Shown one piece after another: positions 1-6,194 of a stretch of DNA of 9,266 nucleotides. The translations under genes were made by a program, and so were the position numbers. Position 1 is the stretch's first letter. Each line of letters opens with the position of its first letter. The notes under the pieces were generated by a model. That model was given only the letters and a program-made list of their open reading frames with translations. It made no database searches and was not told where the DNA came from. The DNA is taken from the NCBI GenBank assembly GCA_026122915.1, contig JAGIXO010000066.1, forward strand, positions 1 to 9,266. The letters are read 5' to 3'. Source of the DNA: Candidatus Electronema nielsenii. Lineage in GTDB: Bacteria; Desulfobacterota; Desulfobulbia; Desulfobulbales; Desulfobulbaceae.

Positions 1-1
1 C

Positions 2-757
2 AACCGCTCTTTTTTGCTGCCTTGCACCCTGACTATTGCCAGTCTCTTCAGCGGCTTTTACTCGATGGTCGCCTCAATCAACGGCCATTTCTACGCAGCA
101 GCCGTGGCTATCATCGTGGCTGCTATCTTTGATGGTCTTGACGGCAGAGTAGCCCGTATGACTGGGTCCACCTCTGACTTTGGAATGCAGCTTGACTCCC
201 TCTGCGATATGGTTTCTTTTGGCGTGGCTCCGGGCCTACTGGCCTATCTTTGGGCCTTGAAGCCTTATGGTCGCTACGGTTGGTTAGCCGCCTTTCTTTA
301 TGTCGCTGCCACGGCTCTGCGTTTGGCTCGCTTCAACACGTTAGCAGCTGCACCGCCACCACCGGAGAAGCAAAAAAGCTACGATTTTGTCGGCCTTCCC
401 TGTCCAGCTGCCGCCGGTGCCGTTGCTACTACGGTAATGTTGTTCCGCTTTCTTGGAGCGCAGGGTACGGTGAAGCATATTCCAATCCTGCTGCTGGTCT
501 ATCTGCTCTCGTATTTGATGATTTCCTCCCATCGTTACCTGAGCTTTAAGAAAGTTCACATTCCCCGCGAGCGGCGGTTTCAGGCTGTAGTTGGCATCAT
601 TTTGGTTATGATGTTCTTGGCCTCTGAACCGCCCGTGACGCTGTTCGTCACCGCGCTTTGCTATGCTGTTTCTGGGCCTCTGCTGGAGCTATATCAATTA
701 GCAAGAAGCAAGAAAAAGCAAGAGCCACCGCCCCCCGATGCGGGCGCAGCAACCTGA
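2..757 (+). CDS. pssA: CDP-diacylglycerol--serine O-phosphatidyltransferase, 5'-partial
   Basis: This membrane enzyme transfers the phosphatidyl group of CDP-diacylglycerol to serine, giving phosphatidylserine, the precursor of phosphatidylethanolamine. The CDP-alcohol phosphotransferase signature is complete. Counting from the TTG-coded Leu at base 14, it comprises D40, D43-G44, A47-R48, G57, D61 and D65 (FDGLDGRVAR, then GMQLDSLCD). The rest is a series of hydrophobic segments typical of the type II PssA family, ending in a charged, Pro-rich tail (RSKKKQEPPPP). The frame is open to the window edge: codons before base 14 read NRSF and continue into LLPCTLTIASLFSGFY, where homologues have LLPNLFTxANLFxGFY. 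The TTG at 14 is therefore very unlikely to be the start, and roughly 5-20 N-terminal residues lie upstream of the window. The stop is 3 bp before rsmD, so the two are probably co-transcribed. Confidence 0.93.
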   Translation, partial: NRSFLLPCTLTIASLFSGFYSMVASINGHFYAAAVAIIVAAIFDGLDGRVARMTGSTSDFGMQLDSLCDMVSFGVAPGLLAYLWALKPYGRYGWLAAFLYVAATALRLARFNTLAAAPPPPEKQKSYDFVGLPCPAAAGAVATTVMLFRFLGAQGTVKHIPILLLVYLLSYLMISSHRYLSFKKVHIPRERRFQAVVGIILVMMFLASEPPVTLFVTALCYAVSGPLLELYQLARSKKKQEPPPPDAGAAT

Positions 758-760
758 GCG

Positions 761-1348
761 ATGCGGATCACCGGCGGCACCGCTAAAGGCCGCAATCTTG
801 CTGGGCCGAAATCGGGCTGCACGCTCATTCGTCCGACCAGTGACCGGGTGCGTGAGGCGTTGTTCAGCATCATTGCCGCAGAAGTCCCCGGCAGTACGGT
901 GTTAGATTTATACGCAGGAACCGGTGCGTTAGGCTTGGAGTCTCTAAGTCGGGGCGCGGCAGCAGCGGTTTTCGTTGATCAATCCAAACAGGCGTTGGCC
1001 CTCATTCAGAATAATCTCAGTCGCTGCTTTGCCGGAGCAAAAGCTGCTCTGTTCCAAGTTGACCTTGCGCGCCCCGATAATTTTGCCCGGCTGAAAAATC
1101 GTCTGCCTGCCGAGATGCGCTTTGACCTGATCTTTCTTGACCCGCCTTACGAAAAGACTTTGGCGGAAAAGACGTTAGCTGGAATCGCGCAGGAAAGACT
1201 ACTGAAAGAAGGTGGCTTGTTGATTGCCGAAGAGCGGAAAACCGCCCGTTTGCTAGAACAATGCGGCTCGCTCCGCTTAGTTGATCAGCGCAGCTATGGG
1301 GAAACCGGTCTTTGGTTGTACCGGCAGGAGGCATCGGAAAACGAATGA
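761..1348 (+). CDS. rsmD: 16S rRNA (guanine966-N2)-methyltransferase RsmD
   Basis: This is an S-adenosylmethionine-dependent methyltransferase that modifies G966 of 16S rRNA during small-subunit assembly in the cytoplasm. The 195-residue length is normal for the family. Visible motifs are the N-terminal MRITGGTAKGR, RPTSDRVREALF (24-35), the SAM-binding loop VLDLYAGTGALGLE (47-60), an acidic residue after strand 2 (FVDQS, about 71-75) and the catalytic DPPY (127-130). The ATG at 761 follows the pssA stop by 3 bp. No strong Shine-Dalgarno is visible, consistent with translation coupled to pssA. The 3' end overlaps the coaD ATG by four bases (ATGA); an rsmD-coaD pair is common in bacteria. Nothing odd is seen. 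Confidence 0.95.
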   Translation: MRITGGTAKGRNLAGPKSGCTLIRPTSDRVREALFSIIAAEVPGSTVLDLYAGTGALGLESLSRGAAAAVFVDQSKQALALIQNNLSRCFAGAKAALFQVDLARPDNFARLKNRLPAEMRFDLIFLDPPYEKTLAEKTLAGIAQERLLKEGGLLIAEERKTARLLEQCGSLRLVDQRSYGETGLWLYRQEASENE

Positions 1349-1836
1349 GCAAAGCTCCTCGCATCGCCGTCTATCCCGGCACCTTTGACCCGATCACCAA
1401 CGGACATATCGATATAATCACCCGCTCGCTGCGGATGTTTGATCGGGTGATTATTGCTCTTGCGGTCAATGCAGCGAAAACGCCGCTGTTCAGCTTGGAA
1501 GAGCGAATTAGCCTGATTCAGACTTGCTTTGCTGCTAACGAGCGGGTGGAAATTGACACTACCAGCGGTCTGATCGTCGATTACGTAGTCCGCAAAAACG
1601 CCTGCGCTATCGTGCGCGGCCTGCGGGCAGTCTCTGATTTTGATTACGAACTCCAGCTCGCCTTGATGAATCGTAAGCTCGAACGGCGGGTAGAAACAGT
1701 CTTTCTAATGACCGGCTTCCGCTGGATTTATATCAGCTCGTCGATCATCAAAGATGCAGCACGGCACGGCGGCGATGTCAGCGGCATGGTTCCAGCCAAT
1801 GTGCTGGCCGCGCTCAGGGCGAAATTCGGCAGATAA
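1345..1836 (+). CDS. coaD: Phosphopantetheine adenylyltransferase CoaD
   Basis: CoaD catalyses the penultimate step of coenzyme A synthesis, joining ATP and 4'-phosphopantetheine to dephospho-CoA. I place the start at the ATG at 1345 (163 residues). An in-frame TTG at 1312 would add an 11-residue tail inside rsmD that homologues lack. The 1345 start gives the canonical MSKAPRIAVYPGTFDPITNG. Motifs are the nucleotidyl-transfer TNGH (18-21), KTPLFS (45-50), RGLRAVSDFDYE (91-102) and ISSSIIKD (130-137). The segment just before the last motif reads LMTGFRWIY rather than the usual LMPxxxWxF, a mild divergence unlikely to abolish activity. An AGGAGG lies at 1326-1331, 13 bases upstream, which is rather far; coupling through the ATGA overlap with rsmD probably helps. 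It is the last gene of the housekeeping run. Confidence 0.95.
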   Translation: MSKAPRIAVYPGTFDPITNGHIDIITRSLRMFDRVIIALAVNAAKTPLFSLEERISLIQTCFAANERVEIDTTSGLIVDYVVRKNACAIVRGLRAVSDFDYELQLALMNRKLERRVETVFLMTGFRWIYISSSIIKDAARHGGDVSGMVPANVLAALRAKFGR

Positions 1837-1932
1837 GGCTCAAACCTGTGAACGAGCCAGCTTCAATCCCATGCTGATTTCGCCGGTCAAACAGCCCTGC
1901 TGCCCTGAAAAAAATACCGCCGTTCTTTTTTA

Positions 1933-1975
1933 AAAACAACGACCGTTGTTTTATCCAATCTACGGTCGTTGTTTT
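1933..1975 (+). terminator. Candidate (possibly bidirectional) terminator hairpin
   Basis: AAAACAACGACCGT (1933-1946) is perfectly complementary in inverted order to ACGGTCGTTGTTTT (1962-1975), a 14-bp stem with a 15-base loop. The arms begin with four A and end with four T, as in intrinsic terminators that work in either direction, and a TTTTTT run lies just before at 1926-1931. It falls 97 bp after the coaD stop and before the Rieske gene. The T-tract is short and the stem only moderately GC-rich. The same bases also form a tighter palindrome (1933-1941 with 1944-1952), so a protein-binding operator is an alternative. Confidence 0.5.
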
Positions 1976-1993
1976 ATCTAAACTACGGTCGTT
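1939..1993 (+). repeat. 23-bp tandem direct repeat, about 2.4 copies
   Basis: Unit 1 is 1939-1961 and unit 2 is 1962-1984; they match at 19 of 23 positions. A third partial copy (ACGGTCGTT, 1985-1993) follows without a spacer. The shared core is CGTTGTTTTATC. The block lies in the gap between coaD and the Rieske gene. Because the start of unit 1 is the near-complement of the start of units 2 and 3, the array also contains inverted repeats. Function is unknown; a regulatory array or terminator is likeliest. Confidence 0.8.
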
Positions 1994-1997
1994 AAAT
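1969..1997 (+). promoter_or_regulatory. Weak sigma70-like promoter candidate for the Rieske-cytochrome b pair
   Basis: TTGTTT (1969-1974) and TTAAAT (1992-1997) are separated by 17 bases, matching the consensus at three and four of six positions. The elements lie within repeat units 2 and 3, so anything binding the repeats would compete with RNA polymerase. Transcription would begin near 2004, leaving almost no leader for an ATG at 2008 but a leader of about 45 bases for the ATG at 2050. This is inference from weak matches. Confidence 0.25.
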
Positions 1998-2007
1998 TTT
2001 TCCGGGA

Positions 2008-2490
2008 ATGAGCGATGTTTTTTTGGGGAGACGAATTCGGCCCATCACCATGAAACCCTGCGACTGCCAACAAGAAGAGCGGCGGAGCTTTATCACCGGC
2101 CTTGTTCGCTGGGCCGCTGCCCTGACCGGCGCAGCTCTAATTCATCCCTTGCTCAAATTCAGCGGCTACACAGTCAAACCCAAGCCGCGCTATGTGAAAG
2201 TGGCCGCGCCACTGCCGCGAAGCGGGGTTCATGCCGAGCGAGAGTTTTTTCTCTTTGCCTCGTCAGACCGACAGCAGGCATGGGCAGTGTCGCGCACCTG
2301 CACCCATCTTGGCTGCCGGGTTAATTTCCTTGAAGATAAACAACTCATTGAATGCCCTTGCCACCAAAGCCGCTTCACGCCGCAAGGAGCGCGATTAGCT
2401 GGGCCTGCGCAAAGAAATCTGCCGACATTCAAGGTGGAGGTGCAGAAAGATGAGACCGGCACAGTGACCGGTTACGTGGTGGAAATCTGA
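2008..2490 (+). CDS. Rieske [2Fe-2S] iron-sulfur protein of a cytochrome bc/b6f-like complex
   Basis: This is the membrane-anchored electron-transfer subunit that takes electrons from quinol at the Qo site of cytochrome b. Counted from the ATG at 2008 (160 residues), a twin-arginine-like ERRSFI (24-29) precedes a hydrophobic anchor (about 31-50), suggesting Tat export with the anchor retained. The Rieske boxes are intact: CTHLGC (98-103) and CPCHQS (116-121). These give cluster ligands C98, H100, C116 and H119 and the disulfide pair C103-C118. The start is uncertain. The ATG at 2008 lacks a usable ribosome site. The in-frame ATG at 2050 (146 residues, MKPCDCQQEERRSF) has a more typical N-terminus, but the nearest purine-rich stretch (GGGGAG, 2025-2030) is 19 bases away. 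The stop shares one base with the cytochrome b start, so the two subunits are translationally coupled. The family is certain; the exact complex is inferred. Confidence 0.92.
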   Translation: MSDVFLGRRIRPITMKPCDCQQEERRSFITGLVRWAAALTGAALIHPLLKFSGYTVKPKPRYVKVAAPLPRSGVHAEREFFLFASSDRQQAWAVSRTCTHLGCRVNFLEDKQLIECPCHQSRFTPQGARLAGPAQRNLPTFKVEVQKDETGTVTGYVVEI

Positions 2491-3329
2491 TGGCGGTGAA
2501 AAACTGGCTGTTTTCCATCCGTTGGGGCGGTCATACGCTGATCAGTCTCTACATTTCGGTGCTGTCCGGCTTAGTGCTGGGCTTGCAGTACAATCCGACG
2601 GAACCCTTCTATTCCACGGCAACTCTTCAGCTCGCTGTGCCCTTCGGCTTCTTTTGGCGTTCGCTGCATTATTGCTCCAGCCAAGCGTTTTTCCTACTCC
2701 TGCTCGTTCATCTGGCAATGGTTATATGGCAAAATACCGCCCAGTTCTCCCGCCCTGAATGGCTGCGCTTGAGTGCTGTTGCGCCCGTTGCTCTGCTGCT
2801 GCTTTTCACTGGGTACATCCTGCGCGGCGATGCCACTGGCGATGCTGCCGGAGCCATCAGCGAGAATATAGTTCTTTCCATTCCATTATTCGGCAATCCG
2901 CTGAACAAGCTGCTCTTTGATATCAGCACAGCAGGCCTACGGAAGGTTTATCTCCATCATATCATAGGGCTGATGCTGCTGGGCGGCTTCTGTATTTGGC
3001 CGCATCTCAGACGCTACACCGCGCTCTGGCGCAATCATCTGCCATTAGTACTGCTGATCTTAGCAGCGGCAGTTGGTCTCAAGATTCCTTTGGAGCCGGA
3101 ACGATTTGGTTTGCTCCACATTGCCGGGCCGTGGTTCTTCATTGGGATGCAGGAGTTGCTGCGCTATCTGCCTGCGTTCTGGGCTGGAATATTTGTTCCG
3201 GCGGTGCTGACGATTCCCCTGCTTTTGTTGCCTACTGAGGGTAAGGTGAGAAAATGGTGCTTGCTCTTTATAGCAGTTTGGCTGCTTGGGTATAGTGTGT
3301 TGAGCGGCTTAGGCTGGACAATGTTGTGA
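2490..3329 (+). CDS. Cytochrome b (compact b6 plus subunit IV-like fusion)
   Basis: This is the integral-membrane dihaem subunit that oxidises quinol together with the Rieske protein. Four helices of the b6 type come first. Haem ligand pairs are H60/H74 (13 residues between) in RSLHYCSSQAFFLLLLVH, and H157/H172 in the fourth helix with 14 residues between, the spacing of b6-type rather than bc1-type proteins. Three more hydrophobic segments follow (about 184-199, 228-248, 256-274), as in subunit IV. GPWFFIGMQELLRYLP (213-228) aligns with the Qo-site PEWYxxPxxxxLRxxP, so PEWY is replaced by GPWF. At 279 residues it is much shorter than b6 plus subunit IV (about 375), mainly through short loops. 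GGTGGA at 2478-2483 sits six bases before the ATG. No cytochrome c or f gene follows; the next gene is convergent after 9 bp, with no terminator visible. Confidence 0.9.
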   Translation: MAVKNWLFSIRWGGHTLISLYISVLSGLVLGLQYNPTEPFYSTATLQLAVPFGFFWRSLHYCSSQAFFLLLLVHLAMVIWQNTAQFSRPEWLRLSAVAPVALLLLFTGYILRGDATGDAAGAISENIVLSIPLFGNPLNKLLFDISTAGLRKVYLHHIIGLMLLGGFCIWPHLRRYTALWRNHLPLVLLILAAAVGLKIPLEPERFGLLHIAGPWFFIGMQELLRYLPAFWAGIFVPAVLTIPLLLLPTEGKVRKWCLLFIAVWLLGYSVLSGLGWTML

Positions 3330-3338
3330 CCGTAGGCG

Positions 3339-4490
3339 TTATCTTTTCAAAAAAATAGAAATTGCTTCAGCGAAACGCTTGAGATAAAGCAGCGGCAGGG
3401 CGGATTTTTCTTTCCTGCCATATCGCCAGAGCATGAATTCTGGCGGCGGAAAGGCATTTTGAAAAAGAAAGCGCAAACGCGCGCGCCACGTAGGGAGACC
3501 TTGCAGCTCCAGCAGAGCATGATTCTTGATGCCAACCTGTCTGCCGCCCGGCTGAAGCAGGTTAGTAAAGGTTTCAGTCTCCGCCTTTTCTTGCAGCAAC
3601 GCCGCTAATTCTTTCTGAAGAATTGTGTTGAACCAAGATTGCGCCACAACGATTGCATCGGCGCACAGGACGCTTATTTCCAGCTGTCTTGCTTTCGTGC
3701 AGAATGTTTCCGCTTCCTGCTCCGTCAGGGTTTGGCAGAGCAGATGGATATCGTACAGCCAGATCAGTCGGTCGCCGCTGTGGGAAAAATGTCCGGCCCG
3801 ATGAAAACAGGCATAGATCAGGCTGTCAACGCGACTCAACGTGCGGGCATGTTCTCCCAAAGCGGGGATGTTGATAGCTGCGGCCAGCAGGTTACTGTCA
3901 GCGAATTTGCTGCTGAACTGCCTGTTAGTGTTGCTGATCTGCCAATGTAGATCATAGCTGCAACGAACGCCCTGTACGACTTTAGAGTAACTTTTCTGCG
4001 AACCGAGATATTCTGATTCCACCTCAAGCAGGGGCGTATATCCTAGCCGTAGCAGTAGAGCCGCAGCATTTTTCCGTTCGGATTCTGCAACAAGCAGGTC
4101 GGTGTCGCAGCGAGGGCGCAGCCAAGGTTCGGGATACAGACTGTATGCCAAAGCGGTTCCCTTGAGCAGCAACGGCCTGATCCCGATCTCGGCAAATGCC
4201 TTCAGCAGGGCGCGAAGATCAGCCTCCAGCACTAATTCTGCCGCTGCTTGGCGCAGAGCTGCTTCCCGCAGGCGTTCCAATACCACAGAAGGCCAAGTAA
4301 CTTGGCGCGAGTTGTTTTTGGTGATTCTGCGGAACAGAAGTGGAGCCATGCCCTGCGCGGCGATTTCCTGAAAAAAAATATCTGCCAACAAATCAGCAGG
4401 CCAAGGCGCAACCTGGCCGCTGAACACGCGGCGCAGAAGGGCGGCTGTTTCAGGACACAGATTAGAGACGGTTCTTACAGCCACTATCAT
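3339..4490 (-). CDS. PF14907-type nucleotidyltransferase of a polysaccharide locus
   Basis: This is a 383-residue protein of the 'uncharacterised nucleotidyltransferase' family often found in exopolysaccharide/exosortase gene clusters; its substrate is not established. The nucleotidyltransferase core is visible: LLLKGTALAYSLYP (107-120) carries the KGT motif, followed by RPRCDTDLLV (125-134) with the metal-binding pair D129/D131. DLHWQIS (180-186) is another family landmark. The N-terminal 90 residues are helical and Leu/Ala-rich, and the C-terminal part ends in a basic tail. There is no signal peptide or membrane helix, so it is probably cytoplasmic. Its ATG overlaps the stop of the upstream sugar transferase by four bases (ATGA), and a purine-rich AAAGG lies three bases before the start, so the two genes are translationally coupled. 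Base composition resembles the housekeeping genes, unlike its AT-rich partner. The family is fairly sure; the function is open. Confidence 0.8.
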   Translation of the reverse strand: MIVAVRTVSNLCPETAALLRRVFSGQVAPWPADLLADIFFQEIAAQGMAPLLFRRITKNNSRQVTWPSVVLERLREAALRQAAAELVLEADLRALLKAFAEIGIRPLLLKGTALAYSLYPEPWLRPRCDTDLLVAESERKNAAALLLRLGYTPLLEVESEYLGSQKSYSKVVQGVRCSYDLHWQISNTNRQFSSKFADSNLLAAAINIPALGEHARTLSRVDSLIYACFHRAGHFSHSGDRLIWLYDIHLLCQTLTEQEAETFCTKARQLEISVLCADAIVVAQSWFNTILQKELAALLQEKAETETFTNLLQPGGRQVGIKNHALLELQGLPTWRARLRFLFQNAFPPPEFMLWRYGRKEKSALPLLYLKRFAEAISIFLKR

Positions 4491-5854
4491 CGACCTTTAC
4501 CTAACACAACAACACGTATTGTTTTTAGTAAAATTAAGATATCCAACGTTATTGAATAATTTTTTATATAAAAAATTTCGTATTGCAATTTCTCTATAGC
4601 ATCAGAAACTCCAGCTCCGTAAGGATACAATATTTGAGCTAATCCTGTTATTCCAGGTTTTACTGAATGACGAAACTGATAATAAGGTATTTCTTTTTCA
4701 AGCTGAATATTGAATTCAGGACGTTCTGGTCTTGGACCAATAAAGCTCATTTCACCACGAAAAACATTAATTAACTGTGGAAGCTCATCAATTCTGGTTA
4801 AACGAAGAAATTTTCCTATTCTTGTAACTCTTGGGTCTTTTTTTTGGGCCCATTGAACACCTTTTTTTTCAGCATCTTTAACCATGCTTCGGAATTTATA
4901 TATTATAAAATCATTGCCATCTAAACCTGTACGAACTTGTTTGAAAAAGACTGGACCTGAAGAGTCCAATTTAATTAAAATTGTCGCTATGAGCATAATA
5001 GGAGCAGATAAAATTATCAATATTGAACTTAAAATGAAATCGGACAAATACTTTATCCTTAAACTTGTTCGATTCGAAAAAAGAGAAAAGCCTTCACTTA
5101 AAAAAAACCAACTATCTCTTAAGAACCAAATAGGAACTTTTTTAAAAGTGTATTCATAAAATGAAATTATATCAGTAACTTTTTTTCCAGATAATTTTGA
5201 TTCTATCAATTTATCTGAAATTGATTTCTGGAGTTTATCATGAGTTGCCACAACGATATAATCGTACTTTTTTTCATCAAAATCAGCACTATCTATGGCG
5301 TTGACGATAGGAATACTAAAAGATATATTATCTCCTCTCTTTATACCTGTATCGTAAAGAAGAAAAATAATATTTCCAAAAACTTTGTTTTCCAATTCTC
5401 TCCATAATACAGAACAATTTTCTTTGTTTACTATAAAACACCACTCTTTTTTTGCACTCTGTATTTTCAGCCATCTCCATAGAAAATATCTATAACAAGA
5501 TGATAGAATAGAAAAAATAAAAAAAGAACCATTCAGAATTCCACGACCAAACAATCCGGATCTATCTATATAGAAAATATAATTAAATATTATAATAATA
5601 AACAATGAAATTAGAACTGACAATAAATGCATACCTATAATTCTCATCTGCTCTTCATCGACAAGCAACTCGTAAGATCCAAAAATATATAAAATAACTA
5701 TTAAGATAGAAATCACCATAAAGGTTGTTTCCTGTAAAATGTTGCTGTGAACTAATCCTGTTCTTAAATAGAAGAACATTTCAAATATTAATGTCAAAAA
5801 AACAACATCAAAAATGACTAATAATTTCCTAGTATAATTATATACAGTATACAT
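4487..5854 (-). CDS. Exosortase-system-type polyprenyl-phosphate sugar transferase (EpsB/TIGR03013-like)
   Basis: This membrane enzyme is expected to start glycan assembly by moving a sugar-1-phosphate from a nucleotide sugar to undecaprenyl phosphate. Four hydrophobic segments (about 10-30, 43-60, 74-95, 105-122) and a cytoplasmic Rossmann-like region precede the catalytic domain. That domain begins with a Pro-containing membrane hairpin (268-292, P285), followed by KLDSSGPVFFKQVRTG, KFRSM (320-324), the catalytic D356-E357 in RIDELPQL, and PRPERPEF (374-381). The stretch WAQKKDPRVTRIG, IPYYQFRHSVKPGITGLAQ and the C-terminal GKGR match the exosortase/PEP-CTERM-associated subfamily best, as I recall it. 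At 455 residues it is full length. AGGTGA at 5861-5866 lies six bases upstream of the ATG. The gene is strikingly AT-rich (about two thirds by eye), unlike the gene it overlaps, which suggests a different origin. The sugar is unknown. Confidence 0.9.
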   Translation of the reverse strand: MYTVYNYTRKLLVIFDVVFLTLIFEMFFYLRTGLVHSNILQETTFMVISILIVILYIFGSYELLVDEEQMRIIGMHLLSVLISLFIIIIFNYIFYIDRSGLFGRGILNGSFFIFSILSSCYRYFLWRWLKIQSAKKEWCFIVNKENCSVLWRELENKVFGNIIFLLYDTGIKRGDNISFSIPIVNAIDSADFDEKKYDYIVVATHDKLQKSISDKLIESKLSGKKVTDIISFYEYTFKKVPIWFLRDSWFFLSEGFSLFSNRTSLRIKYLSDFILSSILIILSAPIMLIATILIKLDSSGPVFFKQVRTGLDGNDFIIYKFRSMVKDAEKKGVQWAQKKDPRVTRIGKFLRLTRIDELPQLINVFRGEMSFIGPRPERPEFNIQLEKEIPYYQFRHSVKPGITGLAQILYPYGAGVSDAIEKLQYEIFYIKNYSITLDILILLKTIRVVVLGKGR

Positions 5855-5860
5855 ATTATA

Positions 5861-5866
5861 TCACCT
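5861..5866 (-). promoter_or_regulatory. Ribosome binding site of the sugar transferase
   Basis: AGGTGA on the minus strand, six bases before the ATG at 5854, supports that start. A loose -10-like TATACA occurs on the same strand at 5880-5885 without a convincing -35 at proper spacing. Confidence 0.7.
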
Positions 5867-6068
5867 AATTTTTTTCAATTGTATAACACAAAATAATCCT
5901 GCATTGTCTTTTTTTGTCCGCAGCACTCTCCCTGTTTGTTCGGGCTGTCACCCAAAAGGTCCACTTGTATGATGACAACCGGTGGGATGACAGGACAATT
6001 CGCGAAGCAGATATGCTGTATAGGTGAATCATGACCGTCGACTGCCGCTCATGATTAAAATCCAGCGG
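5867..6068. other. Unassigned sequence between gene relics and the sugar transferase
   Basis: No intact gene is visible. The only long frame here (minus strand, 5865-6101) begins inside the WbpM relic and runs on as a sequence I do not recognise; the other frames contain stops. Two overlapping inverted repeats lie at the left-hand breakpoint. ACTGCCGCT (6041-6049) pairs with AGCGGCAGT (6064-6072), and AATCATGA (6027-6034) pairs with TCATGATT (6049-6056). A weaker imperfect pair joins CTGTCACCC near 5945 to GGGATGACAG near 5985. These could be the end of a vanished mobile element or chance; no transposase motif is seen. Any promoter for the sugar transferase should be here or farther upstream. 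Confidence 0.5.
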
Positions 6069-6194
6069 CAGTGGAAGCAGAGTACCAAAAGCATCGTCCA
6101 AATACTACGGCGGCAGGGAAAGATTTAGCCGCAGCCAATACACCGCCAGCCACGCAAAAACGGCGGCAAAGATGTCATGCAGGAAGATGGTGAA
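6069..6194 (-). pseudogene. Relic of a WbpM/CapD-like membrane nucleotide-sugar dehydratase, N-terminal only
   Basis: The minus-strand frame from 6194 reads FTIFLHDIFAAVFAWLAV, then YWLRLNLSLPP, an in-frame TAG (6105-6107), then YLDDAFGTLLPL. In intact WbpM/PglF-type proteins the first membrane helix has this form: an HD(I/L)FAA start, a hydrophobic helix, an RFNxxxPP motif and then an acidic residue where the TAG stands, so GAG to TAG is likely. After about 42 residues the similarity ends. The remaining membrane helices and the Rossmann 4,6-dehydratase domain of a protein that is normally about 600 residues are absent. The relic is joined directly to the truncated epimerase in another frame. 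Such dehydratases usually close O-antigen operons of this kind. Identification rests on recalled family pattern over a short stretch. Confidence 0.6.

Noticed and set aside
1312..1344. Upstream TTG start for coaD
   Set aside because: It would add residues encoded within rsmD that are absent from CoaD proteins; the ATGA overlap start fits the family.
1939..1993. Short CRISPR-like array
   Set aside because: The copies are contiguous without unique spacers, only about 2.4 in number, and imperfect; no cas gene is nearby.
3330..3338. Terminator between the convergent cytochrome b and nucleotidyltransferase genes
   Set aside because: The gap is 9 bp and I found no hairpin with a T-tract there or in the adjoining gene ends.
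3639..3950. Open frames on the plus strand opposite the nucleotidyltransferase (also 3653-3874, 4102-4371, 4248-4559)
   Set aside because: They are antisense to a gene with clear family motifs, and their translations have no domain-like features.
4884..5159. 91-residue plus-strand frame opposite the sugar transferase
   Set aside because: It is antisense to the catalytic domain with its well-conserved motifs; AT-rich DNA gives such frames by chance.
5865..6101. Possible 78-residue protein on the minus strand
   Set aside because: It starts inside the WbpM relic after its stop codon, has no ribosome site, and its remainder shows no recognisable or protein-like pattern.
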